Below are positions 41,096-55,900 of a DNA stretch of 64,000 nt, piece by piece (positions within the stretch are counted from its first letter, which is position 1; each line of letters opens with the position of its first letter). The stretch covers positions 14,262,155 to 14,326,154 of the forward strand of contig NC_134033.1 in assembly GCF_964204645.1 (NCBI RefSeq), in the 5' to 3' direction. The DNA is from Tubulanus polymorphus (Eukaryota; Nemertea; Palaeonemertea; Tubulaniformes; Tubulanidae). Under the pieces are notes generated by a model that was not told the DNA's origin, ran no database searches, and saw only the letters and a program-made list of their open reading frames with translations. Made by a program: the position numbers and the translations under genes.

Positions 41096-43972
41096 TTGAA
41101 CGCAGTTGCAGTTGTTTCGAAGTGGAGAGATTTGGTGAAATCGGTGGGATTTTCTCTCAGCTCCTCAGTGTATAAACGTGTAGTTCAATGAATCTTAATG
41201 ATCCTAATGCATTTATGTTTTTGTTCATGTCATTTTATGAAGTCGTGTAGAAATGAATTTTTTTTTTTTAGAATGAAAATCGGGAATAACGAAATTTGTG
41301 AACTGTTCTCGATCATGTGTGAAATTCATGTTTTTCAATTGGTGCAATTGGGAGCGTGTGCATTGATAGAAATAGATACGCGGTAACCCAGCTATCAATC
41401 TGCAACCTGGACCCTGCCGCCCCTCAGGCATTCAATACTTAATCACAATTTTGATAATCCATTGTGTTCAGTGCTTCACCTGCGATATTTTGATTACGGA
41501 AAATGAACTACAAACACCAGACATTAGACATTTTATCGGCTCACTTTCAAAAATGGATCCCCCACACTTCACATGTGTACAGCTCTTCACTTGAGACAGT
41601 TTTAGACTTAGTGAAAATGAACTACTAACACCAGATATTAGATATTTTATATATTAGAGCATACTTTCAAAAACTGATCGTCCATTCTTCACATGTTTTC
41701 AGGACTTAGCCTGAGATTTTTGAAAGAACTACCGAGTCATGACTACCAACACATAAATCTTGTGTGTTCCCGGTTCAGGACCTAGCTGGAGAATGTCTGA
41801 ATGGGTCGGTCCAAATCATGTATATATTCGTAACTGATGTACTGTAATATCGCGCTGTTCTCACTCTGATGAATGATGTGTATGCAAAAAGACGGCAATT
41901 TTATTTGATACAATACAAAGTATTTTCTCTTTACAAAAATCAGTTCGTTCTCTTTTCAATCATACAGTTTCTATCGACCATCTCCGAACAGTTCGCCATT
42001 GATACCGATACAGCGTACATGACGTCATAGCGCGTAATGTCGGCCATGAAGCGTAGCGGTCTAAACTGGAGTTTTAAGTCACAGTTGATTGGTCTGGCAT
42101 TGTGACGTAGTGAATGAGACACGTGACGTAGTAACGTCGGTGGTGAATTACTTGACAGGAAGTGACGGCCGAATATACTTTCAATCACATGTTAGTGGTC
42201 GCGATCAAAACAACTCGACAAAATGTGGACGTTTCCGAGTGCAAAAAAAGATCAATGACCATTGAGCGCAATTGAATATCCCGTATCGATATACGGGGGG
42301 GGGGGGGGGTTCAGTCAAATGGGGCCTCGAATGTAACGATTTATATGTTATTACCAACAAAGAATTTCGTCCTAATTAGGACTGATAATCACGAACAGAT
42401 TTTTTGATCCCCTAAATTGTAACGTCACGAGGCCCGTACCACTAAATATACAAGGACAGTCACTGAACTGGGATGCTTAGTTAGACGAGCCCTTCCTTGC
42501 CGGATGTGCTCGGGCATAGATATTCATATTATTTGACGTAAATATAACGCCACACATTACGGAAAATGCCGTCGTTCGAATATTTTTAGACAATCGAACA
42601 TTGATGATGTAATCATTAAGCCTTTAGTGGAGCCACTAATGCGTCTCCCCACGGGGCGAGCTCTTGTCGGTTTTGGTTCATTAGCGAATCGCTGAGCTTG
42701 CTAAATGAAAAATATATCACACTTACGGGAATAGACGTGATGAAAATGAGGGCAATGTAATTTACAAAATAGTCAATTATTAATAATGTAACCGGAGATA
42801 TCCATTAACGCTAATACGATTTAAACTACTTATAGTTCCGATTCGATATTTATCTCATGTATATTTAAAAAGTCGATCTCGACGAACGTTTAATTCATAA
42901 TTTCACAATTTCCTCATTGAATCCCGTGTTCGCGGCTGGCCTTCATCGTGTGGTTGTGCAGCGCGATAAAAACATATGCTACTCGCTCTATGGCTATTAA
43001 AAACCGGTTGGTTTTGCCATTATAGAAATCGGTTTTAAATCAATTTCTAGGGTTTAACCTCAGAGTAATCTCCAAGGTTTTGCATTCATCTGATCGCCTC
43101 GATGCGATTCTTTGACTTGATTGTCAGATCAGGCACGAATTCGTGACGACCAAGGGCAGACGACAGGAGCACAAAGAAACGAGAAGGGCATACATTTCAA
43201 TGGGGCAAGTTTCGACGCAGAGCCAGCGCCAAGCCAAAACAGGGGGCTGGAAAATGTAGAAATTCTTAAGTGCATTTTTTTGGGTAAAATTTGTGGCCCC
43301 TTGAGTGACAAGTGATAAAGCTAATAAAGATAATAAGCTGAATCTGTGCTGCAGAATGCTGTTCTGTTAGTTGTGGGTGGAAAAATTAAAATTGTAGGCA
43401 TAAAAACTCGAGTGTGAAATTTCTTTTTGTTTTCAATTGAAATTTGGAAATTGTCGTTGTTTTCGGTGAGTTTTCTGGCCGATTATAAACGCAGTTTGTA
43501 TTTCTGAGATCTGACTGTGCAGTTTTTGAACTGAGATCCGGAAGAAAATATGTACTTTAGTGTATGAAAGAGCTTCTTTTGTGAAGACGACTGGAGAGGT
43601 TGACATCACCGGGTCATCGTTCGGGCACACTGTTATTATCGTGGTCGCGCGTGCTGTTCTCTCATTTATACCCCGCGTTCCATTTTATTGAGTTCAATCA
43701 CGGTTGATACGCGACAAAAATACGCACGCACGCACGCACGAACGCACCTCGCACGCCGCAGATACTCAGACGTTTTCGTGCTCAGACGATCGGGTCGATC
43801 ATCAGTGTTTAGTGTGAGAGAGAGAGAGTGTGTGTACGGTGTATACAGCGACGGCTGTTCCGATGTTCGATGCTAGGCACTGAGGGAATAATACTATCCT
43901 GCGTTTATACCGTTAACAAAGACTAACGCAGTCTCTACGCGTTAATATATATTCACAATCAATATATTCGAT
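41096..43972. other. Intergenic region and SPTLC2 5' leader
   Basis: Holds the third satellite array, a 14-base G run (42296-42309), a CGCACGCA tract (43722-43740) and a GA run (43815-43830) just before SPTLC2 exon 1. No coding sequence supported. Confidence 0.55.
41455..41715 (+). repeat. Tandem 104-110-bp satellite, third array
   Basis: About two and a half units of the same monomer, downstream of the SBNO-like gene. Confidence 0.8.
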
Positions 43973-46900
43973 ATGATCGACAAAAATGGAGACGCCAATC
44001 ATAACATACGATTTGATACACAAACAAAAAAACTAGTAAGTGTCACACATGTTATTCGTTGTTTTGGTAGAATTTTCTATTAGTCATATATATCGTTCAA
44101 GCGTCGATTTATTTGAGCTATACAGTCGCAATGAAGTTGTCTTCGGGTGATCTCGGGCGGCGGCTATTGTGAACGGTTATTCCGTGTAATCGATCCGGTG
44201 AAATTAGACACTAATTGCGCCGTTCAATAGAAGCCAAACCGATCGAGGGCGTGTTCCTCCTAATGTAAGATGTTATTCCACACTGGAGCTATAAATATAC
44301 ATTAGCGAGTACCGGTACGGCTGAATACCTGTCGTTGCTGACGTGCTTAACAAGATGATAACATTTGCCCGCGCTTTTCGAGGCGATCATTTTTTCATTC
44401 ACTCGAGTAAAATAAGGCTAAACAAAAATGATACCTTGTTTCTCCGCAGCGGCCGGGTCATTTTTGTAAAATATGATAAAATTTGTAAACAGTTCATTCC
44501 TATAGCGGCCGGGTCTGTTATGGTAAAATTGATCACGATTTCAAAAAAGTAATGTATAGGGTAGATAGGCGGCCGGCCGGGTCAACATTTAAGCTCAGCA
44601 GAGCGGAGAAACAAGGTATCAATTTTTTTTAGCCTAAGATATATAGATTTTCATGCGATTAATAATGCGTATGAAAAATGAGATGTTCGATGAATCATGC
44701 GTCGTTGAGCCTACCAGGAAGTCCCCTGATCTGACGACCATTTCTATAAATGTGATAAAATTTCACCCCGTTTGGTCTTGACGATAATTACCCTTAGACG
44801 CGCCGTGAAAAATTATATAACCCTCGTAAATTATGCGAGTGATTCTCACAACTTCCGCTTTTGGTTGGCGGCGCCACTGTACGGCGTCGAAGGGCCATTG
44901 CCTCATTAGGGATTTAAATGACCAGTGTACATGGCCTTATTAGTTTATTTTCAAGAAATACAGACGAATGCGTATCATGTTATTTTCTGAACTGGTTAAA
45001 GAACGTACGGTCAATTTTACGGTGCCAGGTCAATAATTTAACGTTGACCCGGTGCCGGCAGATGTCAACAACATAAGTCGACCCGTGAGGCATATGTTAT
45101 ATCAAACTTTAGATTGAATATGGGCGGCTTTATCATTATGTAAATCAACAGAATATCCTCCTAAAGACCGCATATAATGCATGGCCTCTCTTTACCTGTT
45201 TACACATACACGTAACACATATATCGATAATATCTAAGTAGCATATATACAGCTGTTCGGAAAGAATGGAACGTTTTGTCAGGATGAAATCTTCATGATA
45301 TGAACTATAACATCGTAATGTACTACTGCTATCACAAGACTCCGCTTAATTTACGTCCATATTTGGATGTCTCACGTTTTAACCTGCAGTTAATATAGTT
45401 CAATCAAAAACAATATGCGACTCGTTGAAGTCCTCTATTCCAACACACGACGCCATTCACGCAGTTCGGGCTGGGATTTTTAACGATGCTTCGATGATTT
45501 ATTTGACCGTCACTATATGGTACGTGTATAATTGCAAAATGAAAAAAAAAAACGAATAACTCGATCGTGATTTGGCACCCGGGTCGAATAGTAAACCCAC
45601 TCTATTTTCCGCTGGAGTCATACGTGATCCGGGACAGCTGTCGTTGTAGCGTTGTATTTCCCTATATCATTGATAATAATACTTTCACCGGTTGATATTA
45701 TGTTTTTGTTCGAAACCTACATTTTACAGCGATTAGAATGAGTGTATATGTTTTGAAAGAAAAAATTCGCGATATTCAGGCTTAACGCAAGCCTGCATGT
45801 ACACGCTTCTCGTACCTACGTTTGTATTGATATGTCAAGGACCCGAAGAACATTATTCATATCAGCGACTACTGAATATTGTTTACCTAACACAAATCTA
45901 CCCTTGAACTTGATATACAAGTATTGAATAAATATATATCGCATTCGAAAAACCGATATCTTCCTCTTCGTATTCGCGTAGTAACATGTGAAGTAATTAA
46001 CTATACGAAAAATTCATGAACCAGAATAAACGATTTATCAAAACGTGACTAGAGAGCTGAAAAGGGAGTCTCAGACAGTTATTTGTTACTTGCTCCTCGC
46101 TTGTCAAATCAGTTATGAAAATGTCTCATAGTTGAGTCTAAATAAACTTCACTGCTCTCTTATGAAAATGGCTCTTGAAATTAAGACTAAGCGTCACAAC
46201 TCTCTTAGTCTTGAAAATGGCTCATAGAATTGAGTCTAAACGTCACTCTTTCTTAGTTTTGAAAATGGCTCATAGAATTGAGTCTAAACGTCACAACTCT
46301 CTTAGTTTTGAAAATGGCTCATAGAATTGAAGTCTATACGTCAAAACTCTCTTAGTTTTGAAAATGGCTCATAGAATTGAGTCGAAATGTCACTATTCTC
46401 TTAGTTTTGAAAATGGCTCATAGAATTGAAGTCTAGACGTCACAACTCTCTTAGTTTTGAAAATGGCTCATAGAATTGAAGTCTAGACGTCACAACTCTC
46501 TTAGTTTTGAAAATGGCTCATAGAATTGAGTCTAAACGTCACAACTCTGTTAGTTTTGAAAATGGCTCATAGAATTGAGTCTAAACGTCACAACTCTCTT
46601 AGTTTTGAAAATGGCTCATAGAATTGAAGTCTATACGTCAAAACTCTCTTAAATTTGAAAATGGCTCATAGAATTGAGTCGAAATGTCACTATTCTCTTA
46701 GTTTTGAAAATGGCTCATAGAATTGAAGTCTATACGTCAAAACTCTCTTAGTTTTGAAAATGGCTCATAGAATTGAGTCGAAATGTCACTATTCTCTTAG
46801 TTTTGAAAATGGCTCATAGAATTGAAGTCTAGACGTCACAACTCTCTTAGTTTTGAAAATGGCTCATAGAATTGAAGTCTAGACGTCACAACTCTCTTAG

Positions 46901-49900
46901 TTTTGAAAATGGCTCATAGAATTGAGTCTAAACGTCACAACTCTGTTAGTTTTGAAAATGGCTCATAGAATTGAGTCTCAACGTCACAACTCTCTTAGTT
47001 TTGAAAATGGCTCATAGAATTGAAGTCTAGACGTCACAACTCTCTTAGTTTTGAAAATGGCTCATAGAATTGAGTCTAAACGTCACAACTCTGTTAGTTT
47101 TGAAAATGGCTCATAGAATTGAGTCTAAACGTCACTACTCTCTTAGTTTTGAAAATGGCTCATAGAATTGAGTCTAAACGTCACAACTCTGTTATTTTTG
47201 AAAATGGCTCATAGAATTGAGTCTAAACGTCACAACTCTCTTAGTTTTGAAAATGGCTCATAGAATTGAGTCGAAATGTCACTACTCTATAACTTAGTTT
47301 TCATCATTTAGTTGTGGGTACAGATTTTGTAAACAGTTTGAGACTATTTCAAGTCTTGAATATTATTGAGCGAGAACCCAAAATAGGAATCAAAACAACA
47401 ACTGTTGTGATGTATTTTGTAAACCACTATTGTAACAGTTGTTGTTCGTTTTCGCAGTTTAGACTTGTCTATTGGAAACCAACATTACCAGGTGTCGTTA
47501 TGAATACAGTGGAACCTCGTTAAAACGATCTCATATTCGATTTATCTGTTTTTACTAACATAGAATTTCATCGCAAATATGATTATTTTGATAATCTCAT
47601 ACTGGATATAACGAACTATCGGTTATATTTAACGAGAATATATTTACTGGGTTAAGCGAGGTTCCTCTGGATGAACCTGTTTTTTCTTTGAATGACTTTT
47701 TTTCAAAGAGTGTACTCAGTCATGGGTGGATCTAGCCTTGGTTTTTGAACTGCTTACACTGTGGAGGGACACCTACGTATATAGTAGCTTAATACGGTGA
47801 ATTGTTACGGCTCTGAGATGCAATCTGAGCACATTTGGGGTATCAAATATGTGATATATCCCATCCATTCATAAAATATGCAATTTCGACCTAAAGGAAA
47901 TATCATTCATAAAACAAATAATAAAAACTTGCCAAAATCACGCGATATCTCTGATCAAAGTCAGATCAACTCATCGATAATGACTCACTTGCCAGAGGCA
48001 TTTCATCCAAGTAAAACTGGATTTTTTCACGACGAACTTGCAAAATAATAAAAGGACACCTGAGTACCGCTGAAGCGGAGCCTGAATCTGTCCCACTCAG
48101 ATGAACGTGTTTTAATGTGTATAGTTAACGGTGAAATTGTATTTTGATACTCATAATAATCACGCTAATAGCTCAAATTTACTGAAGAAAGAGACTTCGA
48201 CAACGATATTTGAACGGTTCATTTCGTTTCTTTTCAGTCGAAATCGACAATCGAAGAGTTGGAGTCGAAATTCTACGAAAGTTTTGAAGAAACTCCGCTC
48301 GTCTCGGCAATAATCACCTACATCATCTATGGAATGCTCGCCATCTTCGGGCATTTCCGGGATTTCCTTCGTAGAAATGGCTACGAGAAAAATCAGTCGG
48401 CCACCGAATCAACTAAATATAAGGTACATGGATACGATTTTCATTTCGACGGAAGCGTCATTTGGCGACGTGAGATAAAAACTATCGTTGGAATTAATTC
48501 TGGCTTGATATTATGTTTCGAAATAAAATCGCCAAACTTTGCAATTTAATCGAAAGCATTTTTCTCTGAGCGGCATTTTGTCGGGATTATTTCTAATTTG
48601 TTTTAATCAATGAGTATTCCTACTACCTGCAGTTGTCCTGGGGATATTTCAATCGAATGAAACGTTTCTTGAAATCTTTTTATCTCACGTCCCCAAGGCG
48701 CTTATACGTACGTAACCACTATGATAAAAATGCTACAACACTTTCTTTGTTTTGTTCTTTTGTCTTGCGTTCTATTTTTGTCTTTCAGTGCTGACTAATT
48801 AATACCCTATGGTGCTGGAGATAATTTGAAAATTTTAAAAAATTCCACCCTAATGCGTTGAATTACGGGAATACCACTATAGTGCGTCTACACTGCGGTG
48901 CGGTGTATCGTTAGTTACGAATATTTCACTATGTTTGACAGGTGCTGCCATTTTTCAAGAGAGATAATTACTAATTACTAATTACATCAAATACACCGCA
49001 GTGCGATGTACTAGCAAAATCTTTCACTGATTTATACACCGCACTGCGGTGTAGACGTAGTGAAAGGGTTTAAGCTGAAATGCTAAGCTGTTTCGATTTT
49101 GTTTTGTTCGTGGTGCGTCAATTTACGTAAAATGAAACCAGAAAACTTAACTTGAATCTTTATTGATGCCTTGAAAAATAGCAAACATATCGTTTCATAT
49201 TGTCGACAATAAATGATATAGTATAAAGTTTATAATATAAAAGATCAATGAAGTTATTTTGGATTTGAAGATATCGATAATGGAGAATTGAATTGACCGG
49301 CAACCAGTCTAGTTCCAAAATATTGATGACGCACAACCCCTCAAAATAATCATTGAAATTTATCAAAAATAAAATAAGAGCGAATAATGAAATCTATTCA
49401 ATTACAAAATAAACACCACAATTCACAATTGTTATTGTTATTTTGAACGCCAAAATTGATGACGCAGTACACTAACTCAACTAGGTGTTAATGTATATGA
49501 ACATTATTGTTACGATTTTTACTGCGTCAAAAAAGAAAAAAAGAATTAGTTCATAAATTAGTCAGGCATGACTCCATAGATTCATGTCATCTAACTGATT
49601 TGTTTTGTAGGAATTCGTACCGTTGTATTCGAGTTTTGAGAGTTTTTTCACGCGTAACATCTACACGCGAATCAGGGATTGTTGGAATCGACCGATATGC
49701 TCAGTGCCCGGAGCCCGACTTCAATTGTTAGAAAGATACACCGAAGACTACGGATGGACTTTCAAGTAATTCTAAAAGCATTATCCGTATAGAAACGTTG
49801 TGTTAGCTCTTGGTGGCACAAATTGTAACCGATGGATCTAGTTGATATTTTGTTATTTGGAAGGAAAAGGGGTTGGAATCAATGTGGAAAGTTTCGTCCA

Positions 49901-52900
49901 TCAGCTCTAAGCCGTTCAGAAGTACTGGGAGAAAATAAGCAAAAATTCAATGAAATTTTCCTCTTTCTACAAATCGATGTTCGACCTTGTTTCACGATAA
50001 TGACATCACTGGGATAGCCTTCAGCGTCCAGGTTCAATATCGGATACTGAAGGGTTTTCATTATCGACGTCATTATTTTGGCTTAAATTTCCTTATGAGT
50101 GAAATTGTACTATGAAAATAATCCCGTGCTAAGATACCATGATAAAAACGTAATTCTTCAAACGTAAAGCGTTTGCGTTTAATGGGTTGCCGCATGCTTG
50201 GCGACATTACCCCGATTCATGCTGTCGGCAGGTATCTAGCGTTACGATGTTACCCGGCGGCATTGTACGCTCGTATTGTAAAGGCCGCTTACCCGCCACG
50301 CGACGAAATATCCCGACGTTGCCGTGGACTACGTCGTCGAAAAAAATCCGTTATGATTAATCGATGCAGTTCGTTTCTGATTAAAATTCATTTCAACGTG
50401 TTTGTCTGAGTATCTGGGTATCGACTGGCGGACTAAATGAACAACAGTCTATAGTGTGTCTCATGAGCCCGGTCTAGCTTTGGGCTTACTGTAGCTATTC
50501 TGAGCTGTAACGAAGTAACCAATATCTAAGCCTGGAGCCAAATCTTTTGATGCCATTAAGAGCCTTAAATCTTGAATTGAGCGCTGAATTCAAATATTCA
50601 AATTTAACGGCGACACTGGTTAATAGAATCCGCCCTTTGAATCTATACTCAATTCAATTCACACTTAATTCATCGACGTTCTCGTTCCTATCAACGCGCG
50701 CACAAGTTAAATGGCGTCTTTTTCAACGCACGAACACATTTTCAATTTGACTATAGTAATCGATCGAAAATGCACTAAAATCAAAATTATATTCTTATTT
50801 CGAATAGGTACACGGGCAAAACGACCGAAGCCGTAAATATGGGTTCGTACAACTATCTAGGATTTGCCGAAAACGACGGACCTTGTTCTCACGAAGCCGT
50901 CGCCGCGACGAGGGAATACGGAGTTGGAGTAAGCAGTTCACGACAGGAGCTAGGTCGGTATTAATACGAACGGGCTCGTTTCGTTCGGCACGATGACACT
51001 TGTGGTACCCGATTTTTTGTCTCTCGTATGAAAGGCCCAATTGAAAACTGGTTTAGTTCACGGTCATACGTACATCGGAATCATGATCAAACATGTCTTG
51101 TACGCGCGCGTGATTAATCGAATGGTTTTTCATTCGTTTGTGTTTCAATGACGATAAATTCCCTGTAGAATCATTGACATTACTTTTTCTTCAAAAATTA
51201 TTTTAAGGCTCTTACGAAATATATTACATCTAACTCGGATATCAATCTGGCGTTCACAACCCCGCAAGGTCTGACTAGAGCGGAGTAGGGTCAGATCGAG
51301 GGGGATTTGAGAGACTTGTACGAGTACATCAAATATTTTTGAGTGCCTTTTTCTATTTTGTCATCAAAGATAATTGGTGCATTTCAGTGCGGTAGTGCCC
51401 CTTGTATTGCATGTGTGGACATCAAAGTGCCCTTTTGGGATGTGACTAATTCTTCGAAACTGGCCCCTGAGGATCCGTCCCAGCTGTGTCAAACAAAACC
51501 CAACCTAGTCATATATCGTCAACATTTTTTTTAAAACGTACTTCATGACGCCTCTAGAGCTTTCCAATGCGTGAATATTCGCCTATTATTTCCGTTACAA
51601 GTACTAGCGATGCAGACGTACTTTTACAAGCGTTTGAATGAAGCACGATGTATTATGTATTATGAGCGTTTTGTCGTTGCAGGTAATTTAGACATACACC
51701 GCGAGCTGGAGAGGAAAGTGGCGCAATTCGTCGGTAAAGAAGCCGCCATTACGTTCGGTATGGGCTTCGCTACGAACTCGATGAATTTGCCGGCTTTAGT
51801 TGGCAAGGTAAGGAGGTCACGTGGTGTCCGGGAACACGGTTTACAGCACTGACGATTGTTGATTCGGGCGTTTATTTTTCATTTCAAAACAAATTAATCG
51901 ATGCGAGTTTAACATTTTCTCCCTATCCGAGGATTGAGATTATTTCAAAGTTAAAAAAAGAATGTTTTTTTTTCGTTATTTACAGGGTTCATAGCGAGTC
52001 TCCTTAATGCGTAAAAGTGCTTTCTTTCGAACAAAAAATTAGTAAGGCCCTTAAAAGTGTTGAAGTTTCACAAAATTTCAAAAAGTGCTGTCGAAGTGTT
52101 TGCTTTTGGTGTCGCAAATAGTCAACATTTTATGTTGTGGATTAGGACGGCGGTCTTAAGTGATAAGAAAAGTTCTTACGCTCCTACAAAAATGCTTAAA
52201 CATTTACTTTTACTTGTACTACGCATCACAGCTGCTTACTTTTACTTTAGCCTTATACGAACTACTATGAACCCTGTATTTGCACTCTAATTTACAACTC
52301 TAATTCACAATGCGATAATTGTTCACGATAATGTTTTACGTGTTTGATTGACTAACATCTAGCAATACATATTACAGGGTTGTCTAGTTTTGAGCGATAC
52401 GCTAAACCACGCCTCGCTCGTGCTGGGCGCACGTTTAACGGGAGCCACGATTCAAACTTTCAAACACAACGGTTAGTAATCCATCGCCAAACGCTCGCAG
52501 CAGGCCTAGAGCCGGCATCCTCGCTTGCCACCGCAGGCTTCAAATGCTCCCGGCAAGCTCTTACCCGTCTCATAGAACGGTTTAAAGTTCCATTAGTCGT
52601 AAGAACGCAATCTTTAAGAAACTTAATGAAACGCAAGTTGTCTGTATTAACCATCGCTGTCCCCAGGATTTTTAAGGGGACAGAGGGTTCAATATCTCTC
52701 GAAAATGGCAAAGAAGTAAAAGAATATTCAATATTTCAAAACTGGAACTCTGACCCCTTCTCGCGGACGCCTATATAATGGTGCGTATAAACGGAAATTT
52801 TGTATTTCGTCAAATCAAGGCCAAAATTTTTCCTCGACTTGTATGTCATGCCGATATCTTAAGATAATTCCGATGGCGTTGATTTCAGTTTAGTTTCTTT

Positions 52901-55900
52901 CTTTTTTTCTGAAAGTTCCTCGACAAAATGTCAAGTAGTTTACCCGCTAAAGCTTTGATCGTTTTGACGATAAAAAATCCTTAAAATAAAATAGTCATCT
53001 GCTCAATTGTCTGTTGATAAAACGACATTATCTTTTCAAAGTCCGCAATTGATATTTCGCGTAAGAATAGAAGTTCTCTAACCATTTTCGAATATTTCTC
53101 AGCCAGGCGACGCCGTATCTCGAAGTTCCAGTAAAAAACACATTTTCTTCTAAAATATTTCCTTTTTCGATACGGAAAATATAATAAGGTCAATCAAGTA
53201 AACGCCGTGGAGAAAGTAGTTGCAACGAATTGAGAAATAGATTAACGGAGGATTTACTCAAATTTCAAGCCGCGCTACCCCGCTAACTGGCAAGCGAGGA
53301 TTCACCAGGTGTCGCTAGTGTGTCGAGTCGGAAATGGTTGGAGTGTAATAAATATTCATACACGTATTCGTATAGCGCGACTTTTCCCATAGCCTACGCC
53401 GTATTCAATGTTCGATATTGCGGCATAGATATTCTTGTTCACGAATAACGTGGTATTTCGAGCAAACAGCTGACAATATTTGCTCGTTTTTTTTTCAATA
53501 TTACCTCAGTCTATTCCAGACGACTGTTCGAATAAGACTAGGTAAACATAGACAAGCGACGAAATCAATTTCGACTCGTAGTGTATGATGTAGTTCGAAG
53601 CCAAAAAATCATACCTTGTTTAATCATGATCAGCCGGGTCGTTTTTGTAAACCGGAGTAATTCATTTCTAAAGCTGCCCGGTTATTGTTAACTTGATCAT
53701 GATTTAAGGAAAAGTTATGTACTGGGTAGATAGGCGACCGGCCGCGTCAACTTTCACACTCAGCAGAAATGAGAGAAAATATATCAATTTTTAGTCTAAA
53801 AAGCGAAAAACATTGACGAACAATGACTAAAAGATCCGTTCACTGACTGCAGAGATTTCAAAATGACATTTTAAACAAATTCCTGAAGATGGATACAGTG
53901 GAACCTCGTTATAACGAATGCGAATCACTTTTTCGGATCTGCGTAATTTCTATATACCCTTCACGGTAAACCGAACTATTCAAAAATTTAGTAAATTATT
54001 TAATTCGAATGATGGAAATGTGTTGTTTAATGAGTGGGTTTTTCATGTACACAGACAGAACGTTTTATCAGAAAGCCTGGGAAAGGAAGCAGATGTTTGT
54101 CTGCATTAAAAATGTGAACAAGAATTTATGAAATTTTGAAAATTTTATCGGTCTATTTTCAGATATGGAACATTTAGAAGAGAAACTCCGTAACGCGGTA
54201 ATTAACGGACAACCTCGCAAAAATCGAGCTTGGAAAAAAATTTTGATAATCATTGAAGGCGTCTACAGGTAAAATATGAAGTTAGATTCACTTGACGTTG
54301 GGTTTAACGCACGTATAGGCGAACTGAAATATCACCGATTATTCTAGCATTACTCGATGTATGCGCCGCGGGCTATCGGAAAACTGTCGAGTGGTTAATT
54401 GGAATCATTTAAGTCAATCGATAAAAACAAACAAGATTCCCCGGTGGACAGCAGACGAAATGTAGTCACGCAAAACGAAATAACGAACGAAAGACGTAGT
54501 TTTTGTAACAGCGCTGACTCGAAACGTTTTCCTCGAATATATGCAAACAGAGCCCGAAATAATCAGGCGTGAAACTCCACGCATTTCTATTGCAGGGTTA
54601 TCTGATTCACTTTATCTATTTAGATATATAGTTTAATAGTTTAGCAATACATTCTATACATTATTGAAAACTGTAAGTTGACACATCGATAGCCGCGATT
54701 TAACCTTCTATAACATAAATCATATATCGTCATTACATAAATCGTTTTTTTACGTGTTTCTATATCGCGAACAAAGCGCGTTTTGCCCCGAGAGACGATA
54801 GAATGTGTTCATGATTATTTTCAAATGGATTTGAAAAAGATTTCAAATTACTAGGGCTACCCAGAGTTGCAAAGTGGCTGATCCTAGTTTATTCCGCTTA
54901 GGTCTATATGAGAACTCCTCAGTTGTATACAGTCGCGTCTGAAGTCCACAAGTAGTCTTAGATTTCATGAATGATCTTAATTTGTTAGATTGGCTATGGT
55001 TGTCCCGATGACGGTCTTACGTAGTCAAATCTAAAATCTAAGCCCTGCTTGCGTAACGGGCTCCTATTGTAACTAAATCCTAGGCCAGTGTTGACCGAAG
55101 CCTTAAAATGTCCCATTTAGGGACAAATACGTTATTTTTTTGCCTGTTTGTTTTTCAGCATGGAAGGCTCCGTCGTAAGACTGCCCGATATTATACGACT
55201 GAAACGTAAATACAAGGCGTACGTCTATTTAGACGAGGCTCACAGTATCGGTGCGTTAGGGCGCACCGGACGAGGGGTCGTCGAGTATTACGGTCTGAAC
55301 CCGGACGACATAGACGTCATGATGGGAACGTTCACGAAAAGTTTTGGCGCCGCCGGCGGTTACATCGCCGCTTCGAAGGTTCGTTAACCCCTGAGGACCG
55401 GGTCCGCGCTCATGACTTTGACTTAAGACCACCACCCAGTTTTATAGCCAATCATTTATAAACAACTTAAGACTCATCTTAAGATTTAAGACTTTCAACT
55501 TAAGTCTTGGCTATGGAACTTGCCCCTGGAGATATTACTGGTAACCCGATTGTTCTCTCTACAACGAACGTTGCGAATTGTTAGGTGGAGAGATTTTTGG
55601 GACCCGATTAGAACCTCGTTACAGTGAATTTCTAAAGACCAGAAAATCCGTCGGTCATAAACGATTGTTCGTAATCTATTGTGAAATTATTGAAATCGTC
55701 CTATTTGGGACGAATTCTAGGTTTGCAATGGCCGTAAAATCGTATTGAATCACGAGGTCGTTATAACCGGGCTCAACTGACGATCAAACCTTGATTTATT
55801 CGATATAGTTCTATAAGTGAATTTTGAAATTACATTAAATCGTTGATTTGAAAAATTCCGTTTAATATATACATGAATCGGTAGTTACCGTTCTTTTCTT

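Larger units (their letters stand above)
44036..48237 (+). other. SPTLC2 intron 1, 4.2 kb
   Basis: Contains a GGCTAAAAA MITE, the 49-bp satellite array and a CAGTGGAACC MITE. The 44.65-46.1-kb part is AT-rich with nothing recognised. Confidence 0.7.

Noticed and set aside
46135-47290. CRISPR-like regular array
   Set aside because: There are no distinct spacers; the whole 49-50-bp unit is repeated and the setting is an animal intron.
50173-50409. 78-codon frame in SPTLC2 intron 3
   Set aside because: No homology, no splice logic and random composition.
52380-52778. 132-codon forward frame
   Set aside because: Its start overlaps SPTLC2 exon 6 out of frame; the rest is intron.
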